A stretch of DNA of 19,693 nt from Pseudomonadota bacterium (GTDB lineage: Bacteria; Pseudomonadota; Gammaproteobacteria; Steroidobacterales; Steroidobacteraceae): the NCBI GenBank assembly GCA_947454665.1, contig CANGMU010000015.1, positions 1 through 19,693 on the forward strand, given 5' to 3'. A model generated the notes under the pieces. The model ran no database searches. It worked only from the letters and a program-made list of their open reading frames with translations, and had not been told where the DNA came from. The translations under genes were made by a program, and so were the position numbers. Shown one piece after another: positions 6,978 to 12,866 of the stretch. How positions within the stretch are numbered: position 1 is the first letter of the stretch; every line of letters begins with the position of its first letter.

Positions 6978-8188
6978 TGAGAACGCCATTTAACTGGCAG
7001 GGTCTGCTCGCGTGGGCGTCATTGTTGTGCAGCGGTATCGTCTTTGCCGAGCCCCTGCCGCAGACGCTCGATCTTTCGGTGGGGGACACGCACCTGTTCT
7101 CTGCTGACGTTCAGCGTGTCGCAGTCGGCAACGGCAAACTGTTGTCCGTATCCAGTCCCGAACGGGGCCAGTTGCTTCTTCTTGCCGAGGCAGCCGGTAC
7201 AACGACCTTGCAGTTGTGGTTTAGGGACGGTCAGCAACAACGGATCCGTGTCGCCATCGCGGAACTGGATCTCTCCTGGCGTCTTGAGCAAGTCCGCCGC
7301 CTCCTTGATGGGACTCGCAACGTCACAGCCCGGGTCGCTGGCAATCACATCGTGCTCGAAGGGGAGCAGGTCAGCGATGCGGACCTTGCCCGTGCTGCAG
7401 CCATTGCCGAGAACCAGTCGGGTGTCGTGCTGAATTTCGTCGGCAAGCTGGCCTGGGAACCGATGATCCAGATGGACGTACGTATCCTGGAAATACGCCG
7501 TGACCAGGTGCGCGAACTCGGCCTGCGCTGGGATTCAGCGGCGCCCGGACCGGTGCTGGGTCTGACGATGGGCGCTGGACAGGCGGCAAGCTTCGGAATG
7601 AGCGCGCAGCTTGCTTCGCGCCTTGAGTTGCTCCAGCGCCGAGGGCTAGCCGAAACGGTCGCAGAACCCACGCTCAGCTGTCGCAGCGGCGGCACGGCAC
7701 GCTTCGTGTCGGGTGGTGAAGTACCTATTCCGGTAAGCGACGGCCTTGGAACACTCAACGTCCAGTACAAGGAATATGGCGTGATCCTTGAAGTCCGTCC
7801 TCGTGCGGATGCCTCCGGGGCGATTTTCGCTGAAATCGATACTGAGCTCAGTCAGATCGATGACGCCGTCCGCGTGCAGAACTTTCCGGGTTTCGTGAAG
7901 CGACGATCAGCCACCGCGGTGAACCTGCGTGACGGCGAGACTCTCGTGGTGGCCGGCTTGTTGGCGCGGGAGCGGGGCCGCAATCGACAGGCGATCCCAG
8001 GGTTCGGGAATCTGCCATTAGCTGGGGCACTGTTCTCGTCGACCCACCGGCTTGAGCGTCAGACCGAACTGCTGGTGATCATCACGCCCCGAATCACGGA
8101 TGCTTCGAAACAGCAGGCTGCTCTTGCCCGCGGCACGGCGCTGGGCGAAGGCGAGGCATGGGTCCGCGCCCTCAAGGAGCAGCCGTGA
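6977..8188 (+). CDS. cpaC: Tad/Flp pilus secretin CpaC/RcpA
   Basis: Outer-membrane channel for the Flp pilus. It is 403 residues with a signal peptide (1-24, cleavage in VFA|EP). A pilus-formation N-terminal domain spans about 29-85 (LDLSVGDTHLFSADVQRVAV). A small periplasmic domain lies at about 98-155 (NVTARVAGNHIVLEGEQVSD). The secretin domain runs about 160-373. Its signatures are VAEPTLSCRSGGTARFVSGG (228-247) followed by EVPIPV, then YKEYGVILEVRP (264-275) and the closing IPGFGNLPLAGALFSSTHRL (340-359) with TELLVIITPRI. AGGAGG at 6965-6970 is six bases from the ATG at 6977 but only three from the ATG at 6974, so I use 6977. It is shorter than many CpaC proteins. No RcpB or pilotin lipoprotein gene is adjacent. 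Confidence 0.95.
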   Translation: MRTPFNWQGLLAWASLLCSGIVFAEPLPQTLDLSVGDTHLFSADVQRVAVGNGKLLSVSSPERGQLLLLAEAAGTTTLQLWFRDGQQQRIRVAIAELDLSWRLEQVRRLLDGTRNVTARVAGNHIVLEGEQVSDADLARAAAIAENQSGVVLNFVGKLAWEPMIQMDVRILEIRRDQVRELGLRWDSAAPGPVLGLTMGAGQAASFGMSAQLASRLELLQRRGLAETVAEPTLSCRSGGTARFVSGGEVPIPVSDGLGTLNVQYKEYGVILEVRPRADASGAIFAEIDTELSQIDDAVRVQNFPGFVKRRSATAVNLRDGETLVVAGLLARERGRNRQAIPGFGNLPLAGALFSSTHRLERQTELLVIITPRITDASKQQAALARGTALGEGEAWVRALKEQP

Positions 8189-9438
8189 TGACGCCGTCGC
8201 GCAGTGAATTCGATGAATCCGCCATGCACGGACGATTGATCCGCCGGCTCGATCTGAGACGCCACGATGTGAGCCGCCTGGGCGACGCCGAGTTGCGCGA
8301 CCTCGCGGCGCGCGGGATCAGCGAGTTGCTCGATGAGCAAGGTATCGCGCGCGATGCCGGCCGAGCGCTGCTTGAAAAGCGATTGCTGCAGGACGTCGTG
8401 GGGCGGGGCGTCCTTGAAGATCTGCTCGAAGAAGAAGCCGTCACCGAGATCATGATCAATGGTCCTGCCGATATCTTCATTGAAAAGGCTGGGCGCATCT
8501 CTCGCACCGAACACTGTTTCGCGGATGACGAGTCATTATCCCGCGTGATTGAACGGCTGTTGCAGCCTACCGGTCGGCGTGTGGATGAAGCTTCGCCGAT
8601 GGTCGATGCGCGTCTGCCGGATGGATCTCGCATTAACGTGATCGTGCCGCCTTTGGCGGTCAATGGTGCAGCGGTCACGATCCGGCGTTTCGGTCGGCGG
8701 CGTTTCACCTTGCAGCAACTGGCTGCCCAAGGCGCGATGTCCGAGGAAATGGCGCTATTCCTCGAATCCGCAGTGCTTTCCCATTGCAACATCGTCGTGT
8801 CTGGTGGCACGGGATCCGGAAAAACGACCCTCTTGAACGCCCTTGCGTCCGTCGTGCCGCCAGGCGAGCGTATCGTGACGATCGAAGATTCCGCCGAGCT
8901 GCAGCTCGACCATCCGAACCGCGTTGTCCTTCAGGCCCGACCCGCGAACCTCGAGGGGCAGGGGCTCATTACGATCCGGGATCTGGTGCGTAATGCCCTG
9001 CGCATGCGACCAGACCGGATCGTCGTCGGCGAATGCCGGGGCGGAGAGGCGCTTGATATGTTGCAGGCGATGAACACGGGTCATGCCGGTTCACTGACGA
9101 CGGCGCATGCAAACTCCCCGCGGGATCTGCTTTCGCGGCTCGAGGTCATGGTGCTGATGGCGGGCATGGATCTCCCCGTGCAAGCCATCCGGGAACAGGT
9201 AGCCAGTGCCGTGACACTGGTCGTGCAGCAGGTTCGGGATGGTGGTGGACACCGACGGATCTCACAGATCACCGAGGTTACCGGCATGGAGGGTGGGCGC
9301 ATCCAGATGCAGGACCTCTACCGCTTCCATCCGGAGCGGGGTTTTGAATCCTGCGGCAATCCGCCGCAGTTCCTGGAACGGGCAGGCGGTCCTGCGTCGC
9401 TGCGGTTCTCCGCTCGGAATCCGGCGGCGCTGTCATGA
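8188..9438 (+). CDS. cpaF: Tad pilus assembly ATPase CpaF/TadA
   Basis: Cytoplasmic secretion-type hexameric ATPase that powers Flp pilus assembly; 416 residues. An N-terminal domain (about 60-180, with VTEIMINGPADIFIEK and GRRVDEASPMVDARLPDGSR) precedes the ATPase core. Walker A is GGTGSGKT (206-213). The Asp box lies around TIEDSAELQL (231-240). Walker B is RIVVGECRGGEALDML (277-292), and the His box is TGHAGSLTTAHANSP (297-311). These assign it to the CpaF/TadA branch rather than PilB, which would carry a tetracysteine zinc motif. AAGGAG (8174-8179) is eight bases before ATG 8188, which overlaps the secretin stop (TGATG). It is the only ATPase in the cluster. TadA in Caulobacter drives both extension and retraction (family knowledge), so a second motor is not required. 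Confidence 0.96.
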   Translation: MTPSRSEFDESAMHGRLIRRLDLRRHDVSRLGDAELRDLAARGISELLDEQGIARDAGRALLEKRLLQDVVGRGVLEDLLEEEAVTEIMINGPADIFIEKAGRISRTEHCFADDESLSRVIERLLQPTGRRVDEASPMVDARLPDGSRINVIVPPLAVNGAAVTIRRFGRRRFTLQQLAAQGAMSEEMALFLESAVLSHCNIVVSGGTGSGKTTLLNALASVVPPGERIVTIEDSAELQLDHPNRVVLQARPANLEGQGLITIRDLVRNALRMRPDRIVVGECRGGEALDMLQAMNTGHAGSLTTAHANSPRDLLSRLEVMVLMAGMDLPVQAIREQVASAVTLVVQQVRDGGGHRRISQITEVTGMEGGRIQMQDLYRFHPERGFESCGNPPQFLERAGGPASLRFSARNPAALS

Positions 9439-10283
9439 GCACGTCGGTCTTTCTGATTGCGTCGGCTGGCGCGATGTTCTTCACGGTCATGTCGATGGCG
9501 CGCATGTTTCCGCTCGTCTCGAACTGGCTCTCGAGTCGACATGAAGGTCTCGCGGACGGTGACCTGGCCGACCTGTTCATCTTCATTCCTTCCCGACGGC
9601 TGGGCAAGGTCTTGTGGAGCGTGGGTCTCGGGCTCTGGGTGGTGCTTGGGCTGGCCGGCGTTCCGCTACCCGTTTCCGTGTCGGTGGCGGCGTTCTGCAT
9701 CGTCGCGCCGCGTGGCCTGCTTGGTTTGATCAGACGGCGCCGGGAGCGACGCCTGCTGGAGCAGTTGCCCGATGGGATTGCGCTGCTGTCTGGGCTGCTG
9801 CGCGCAGGTCATGGCCTTGCGCAGGGGCTCGCACTGGTCGCGGACCGACAACCCGCCCCATTGGGGCAGGAACTGCAATTGCTGGTTCGCAAGCATCGAT
9901 TGGGCATCCCCCTTGACCAAGCCCTGCAGGAATTTGCGGTGCGCGTGCCGGAACCCGACGTGGCGTTGCTCGTCCTCGCCATACGGGTGTCCCGTGAAGT
10001 GGGGGGCAACCTGGCTGAATCGTTGCAGCGACTGGGCGAAGGCGTGCGGGCACGCGTCCTGCTCCGCGAGCGCATCGGCGCACTCACCGCACAAGGCAAA
10101 CTGCAAGGGCTCATTATCGGACTGCTGCCAGTGCTGCTGATGCTTGCCTTGGCGGTCATCGACCCCGGTCCGATGGGCTGGTTGTTCCGCACCCAGGGCG
10201 GTTGGGCAACGCTCGCGGTGATCTCAACGCTGGAAGCCTGTGGCTTCCTGCTGATCCGGCGCATCGTGAGGATCGACCTGTGA
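9435..10283 (+). CDS. tadB: Tad inner-membrane platform protein TadB
   Basis: A 282-residue polytopic membrane protein with a type II secretion F (GspF-like) domain at about 105-240 (LLEQLPDGIALLSGLLRAGH, LQEFAVRVPEPDVALLVLAI, REVGGNLAESLQRL). Hydrophobic segments occur near 1-22, 57-95, 222-242 and 256-275, the usual TadB layout of two helices before and two after the cytoplasmic domain. It would form the inner-membrane platform with TadC, docked on the CpaF ATPase. ATGA overlap with cpaF at 9435-9438 indicates translational coupling. TadB is the first of the two GspF-like genes in most Tad operons, matching this order. Confidence 0.93.
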   Translation: MSTSVFLIASAGAMFFTVMSMARMFPLVSNWLSSRHEGLADGDLADLFIFIPSRRLGKVLWSVGLGLWVVLGLAGVPLPVSVSVAAFCIVAPRGLLGLIRRRRERRLLEQLPDGIALLSGLLRAGHGLAQGLALVADRQPAPLGQELQLLVRKHRLGIPLDQALQEFAVRVPEPDVALLVLAIRVSREVGGNLAESLQRLGEGVRARVLLRERIGALTAQGKLQGLIIGLLPVLLMLALAVIDPGPMGWLFRTQGGWATLAVISTLEACGFLLIRRIVRIDL

Positions 10284-11170
10284 GCGCCATGGCAATGGTG
10301 TTGGCGGCGGTCTATCTCAGCGGATTCGCGGTCGCTGCGGCGCTGCTCGGTGTCGGGGTCATACAGGCAAGACGGGCCCTGACTTTTCGTGCGACGGCGC
10401 CTCTCGCACCTGCACGCAGGCGTTGGCTGTCAGCCCTGGGCCGGATGGCCGCGCCACTTGGGCGCTGGCTGGGGCGCCTGTTGCCGCCGCGTTTGTCTGT
10501 GCGTCAGTCGCAGCGTCTCGCGCGTGCGGATCTTGACGAGTTCCTGTCTGCCGACGCGTGGTGCGGTCTGCTGGCCTGGCCGTGGGTGCTCGCAGGAATA
10601 GTCTCGCTGCTCGGTCTCGCGGCTGATCGGGCAGTCTTGGCATCGACGGCGTTGTCACTTGCTCTAGCCACTGGCTTTATCGGTGAGGCGGTACTGAGAC
10701 GCCGCATTCGCGATCGCGAGCTGCGATTCCTGAAAGACCTGCCGGCCTATCTCGACGTGTTGACCGTCTGTATCGAGGCAGGTGCCACTTTGTCGGTGGC
10801 CTTGCGGATGGCCGTCGAAAAGGCTGCGACCTCGCCGGCACGCAAGGTATTCGCCCGCTTGCTGCACGAGATCCGGATGGGTCGCAGCAGGACCGAGGCG
10901 CTCCATAACGTGGCTCGCCTGTATGAACTGGAAGCCCTTTCGTCCCTCGTTGCTGCGCTGGTCCAGAGCGAAGCCCATGGCATGAGTCTTGGCGCGGTCC
11001 TGCGCGCGCAGGCCCAGCAACGCGCGACCGAACGACAACTGCGTGCCGAGAAGGCTGCGATGAAGGCCCCGGTCAAGATGCTTGGTCCGCTTGTCCTGTG
11101 CATCTTTCCGTGCACCTTCGTGGTTATCGCAGTTCCCGTGCTCGTCCGGCTGTTCCTGGACGGAGGTTGA
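10280..11170 (+). CDS. tadC: Tad inner-membrane platform protein TadC
   Basis: A 296-residue polytopic protein and the second GspF-domain component. Hydrophobic segments lie near 5-28, 97-115, 119-137 and 268-292. The cytoplasmic F domain (about 150-265) includes RFLKDLPAYLDVLTVCIEAG (149-168) and the conserved pattern ALVQSEAHGMSLGAVLRAQA. The C-terminus LVLCIFPCTFVVIAVPVL matches the family end. The start is GTG 10280, which overlaps the tadB stop (GTGA) and has GAGGA seven bases upstream; an ATG three codons later (10289) is possible. With TadB it forms the platform that transmits ATPase motion to the growing fibre. The gene ends one base before the DUF192 gene. Confidence 0.92.
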   Translation: MSAMAMVLAAVYLSGFAVAAALLGVGVIQARRALTFRATAPLAPARRRWLSALGRMAAPLGRWLGRLLPPRLSVRQSQRLARADLDEFLSADAWCGLLAWPWVLAGIVSLLGLAADRAVLASTALSLALATGFIGEAVLRRRIRDRELRFLKDLPAYLDVLTVCIEAGATLSVALRMAVEKAATSPARKVFARLLHEIRMGRSRTEALHNVARLYELEALSSLVAALVQSEAHGMSLGAVLRAQAQQRATERQLRAEKAAMKAPVKMLGPLVLCIFPCTFVVIAVPVLVRLFLDGG

Positions 11171-11512
11171 ATGCGCTACTGCAGGGTCGAACACAACCAG
11201 CGACGCTTGCCGTGGCTGGTGCATCGTTGTGTCGGAATCCGCGAGAAGGCAGTGGGCCTGCTGGCTGTCGGCCAGCCTGCGCAGGAAACCGCCTGGCTTC
11301 TGGAACGCTGCGGTCGGGTGCACACATTCGGCATGCGCCATGCGATAGATGTCCTGTTCTGCGACGCCAACTGGCGCGTGGTAGACCTCCTTGAGGGGCT
11401 GGAGCCCTGGTGGGTCGCCGGGCACCCTTCGGCCGTGTCGACCTGGGAGTTGCCGCTCGGAACCATCCGTCGCATCGGACTGCGTCTGGGGGATCGCCTG
11501 TGTCCCATTTGA
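11171..11512 (+). CDS. DUF192 family protein in the Tad operon
   Basis: A 113-residue protein matching the DUF192 pattern: VHTFGMRHAIDVLFCDANWR (50-69) in the middle and WELPLGTIRRIGLRLGDRL near the C-terminus. The family has a small beta-barrel-like fold and no agreed biochemical function. There is no signal peptide, whereas many DUF192 proteins are exported, so this one is probably cytoplasmic. GGAGG lies four bases before the ATG, which directly abuts the tadC stop, and the 3' end overlaps the next TadE-like gene by 13 bases. It therefore appears to be a true operon member. Whether DUF192 recurs in Tad loci more widely is something I recall only loosely, so a pilus role is inference. Confidence 0.85.
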   Translation: MRYCRVEHNQRRLPWLVHRCVGIREKAVGLLAVGQPAQETAWLLERCGRVHTFGMRHAIDVLFCDANWRVVDLLEGLEPWWVAGHPSAVSTWELPLGTIRRIGLRLGDRLCPI

Positions 11513-12168
11513 TCGCTCGCTCCTGCAGGCAAGGTGGCAGCGCGCTGCTCGAGTTCCAGATCGTCGCATTGTTCGGTGCCTTGCCCTTGCTGCTCGGGAC
11601 GTTGCAACTGTTCCTGTTGCTGCTCGCCTCCCATACGGTGCAGTTCGCAACGGCACAGGCTGCGCGGGCGGGTGCGATGAATGGTGCGGATCCGGCTGTA
11701 ATGCGACGTGCATTCGCAACCGGGTTGATTCCCCTGCATGTCGCTTCTCACCAGGAACCCACCAGCAGCAATGTAGTGCCGTTGGTCGCGACGGCGTGGG
11801 CCAAGTCTTCGGCCGAATCACTGGTGTTTTCGGAGGTCGAGATCCTGTCGCCCGATGCGGCGGTCTTCGCGGATTTCGCGACGCCCGGCCCCGCGGGGCG
11901 GGCGATTCGCAACGACGGCCTGGAGGGTCGTCCTGTCACGCTGGGTGCGCGCAGCGGCCTTTCGATCCAGGAAGCCAACCTGCTGCGTATCCGGGCCCAT
12001 TGGTGCCAGCCCCTGATCGTGCCCTTTGCGGGGGAAGCGCTGATTGCCACGCTCCGGCTGCTGGACGCCGACCTCTTCGCGCAGCGCTGCTATGCGGCCG
12101 GCCGCGTTCCGCTCGCCGGGGAGGCAACCGTCAACATGCAGTCGGATGGCAGGTTTTACGGAGGCTGA
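11500..12168 (+). CDS. TadE-like minor pseudopilin, last gene of the Tad operon
   Basis: A 222-residue protein. I start it at GTG 11500 because GGGGGA lies six bases upstream and the start makes a short basic leader (SHLIARSCRQGG). Gly13 followed by SALLEF gives Glu at +5 and Phe at +6, the TadE/TadF prepilin rule. A long hydrophobic helix follows (QIVALFGALPLLLGTLQLFL and onward, about 20-45), then TVQFATAQAARAGAMNG, which is typical of TadE-like proteins after the helix. The rest is a periplasmic domain I cannot assign; two Cys residues (in HWCQPL and QRCYAAG) may pair. A much longer reading frame starts at 11410, but that part overlaps the DUF192 gene and looks non-natural. The gene's end overlaps the convergent nucleotidyltransferase gene by 13 bases. 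Confidence 0.82.
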   Translation: MSHLIARSCRQGGSALLEFQIVALFGALPLLLGTLQLFLLLLASHTVQFATAQAARAGAMNGADPAVMRRAFATGLIPLHVASHQEPTSSNVVPLVATAWAKSSAESLVFSEVEILSPDAAVFADFATPGPAGRAIRNDGLEGRPVTLGARSGLSIQEANLLRIRAHWCQPLIVPFAGEALIATLRLLDADLFAQRCYAAGRVPLAGEATVNMQSDGRFYGG

Positions 12169-12752
12169 AGGCCAGCCAGGTCTTCCGGCGTATCAATGTC
12201 CAACTCAGCGCTGGGCATGGGGATACGGGTCAGGCGTTCCCGGTGTCGGCGGATCACGGCCCGGGCGCCGGTATCGCCGCGCAGGGCCGACAGTTCGGTG
12301 AAACACCAGCGCGGGAAGATGGCCGGGACGCCGTCGATGCCCGAATAGGCTGCCGCCACGATGGCATCCGGCCGCCGCCGCCAGGCCGAGATCAGTCGCC
12401 GCAGGTCATCGGCGGTCACCGCCGGCTGGTCGCCCAGCATCACCAGCAGGCCATCGCAGGTGCCCGGAAGCTGCCGGACGGCCGTCCGCAGGGAACTCCC
12501 GATGCCTTCCGCCCAATCCCGATTGACCAAAGCTGTGGCCGGCGTGTTGCGAAGCAGCGGAGCCACCTCGGCGGCATGGGCCCCCAAAACGACGCTGAGG
12601 GCACCGCCTGCCACGGCCACGGCATGCGACAGGGCGGTCTGCAGGAGCGGTCGGCCGGCAAAGCGCGCCAACTGCTTGGGGGCGCCGAACCGACTGGCGC
12701 TTCCGGCGGCCAGAACGACCACATGCAAGGATGTTTCAGGCTCGTGGATCAC
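12156..12752 (-). CDS. MocA-like nucleotidyltransferase (molybdenum cofactor cytidylyltransferase family)
   Basis: A 198-residue NTP-transferase (MobA-like fold). The nucleotide-binding loop is LAAGSASRFGAPKQL (14-28), with Lys26. The metal-binding segment is GLLVMLGDQPAV (101-112). Also present are NRDWAEGIGSSLRTAV (77-92), GVPAIFPR (141-148), GDTGARAV (159-166) and the C-terminal DIDTPEDL (185-192). This pattern is closest to MocA, which transfers CMP from CTP to molybdopterin for xanthine-dehydrogenase-type enzymes. MobA (GTP) or a sugar or cofactor nucleotidyltransferase remains possible. The start is GTG 12752, with GGAGGG about ten bases upstream. The same frame continues open for 254 codons antisense to thrA, which is not coding. 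No molybdoenzyme gene is nearby. The 3' end overlaps the last pilus gene. Confidence 0.85.
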   Translation of the reverse strand: MIHEPETSLHVVVLAAGSASRFGAPKQLARFAGRPLLQTALSHAVAVAGGALSVVLGAHAAEVAPLLRNTPATALVNRDWAEGIGSSLRTAVRQLPGTCDGLLVMLGDQPAVTADDLRRLISAWRRRPDAIVAAAYSGIDGVPAIFPRWCFTELSALRGDTGARAVIRRHRERLTRIPMPSAELDIDTPEDLAGLQPP

Positions 12753-12866
12753 GGTGAAAAGGCCCTCCGGAGACCGGGAGTTTAGGGTGTTCTTGCCTCC
12801 CCCGGTACGGACCTCTAACATTCGCGGGTTTTTCTCCTGTAAACAGCAACTTCTGCATCGGTATCC
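12753..12866. other. Divergent mocA-like/thrA intergenic region
   Basis: These 114 bases hold the start signals of both genes. On the minus strand there is TTTACA, then 17 bases, then TGTTAG, a poor -10. That pair overlaps the thrA promoter candidate, so the two promoters could interfere. I find no Thr/Ile-rich leader peptide and no paired hairpins before thrA, so the E. coli style thr attenuator appears absent. The T-rich GGGTTTTTCTCC stretch has no stem in front of it and is not a terminator. There is no clear Shine-Dalgarno before the thrA ATG. Confidence 0.5.
12793..12821 (+). promoter_or_regulatory. Candidate sigma-70 promoter of the thr operon
   Basis: TTGCCT (12793-12798) and TAACAT (12816-12821) are separated by 17 bases, each matching 4 of 6 consensus bases. 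Transcription would begin near 12828, giving a leader of about 39 bases before thrA. This is by-eye matching and modest evidence. Confidence 0.35.

Noticed and set aside
12163..12177. Possible hairpin GGCTG-AAGGC-CAGCC at the end of the Tad operon
   Set aside because: The stem is only five base pairs and no T-run follows on either strand, so it does not qualify as a terminator.
11391..12785. 464-codon plus-strand frame spanning the last pilus gene and the MocA-like gene
   Set aside because: It conflicts with two supported genes and shows only Gly/Arg/Cys-rich shadow sequence.
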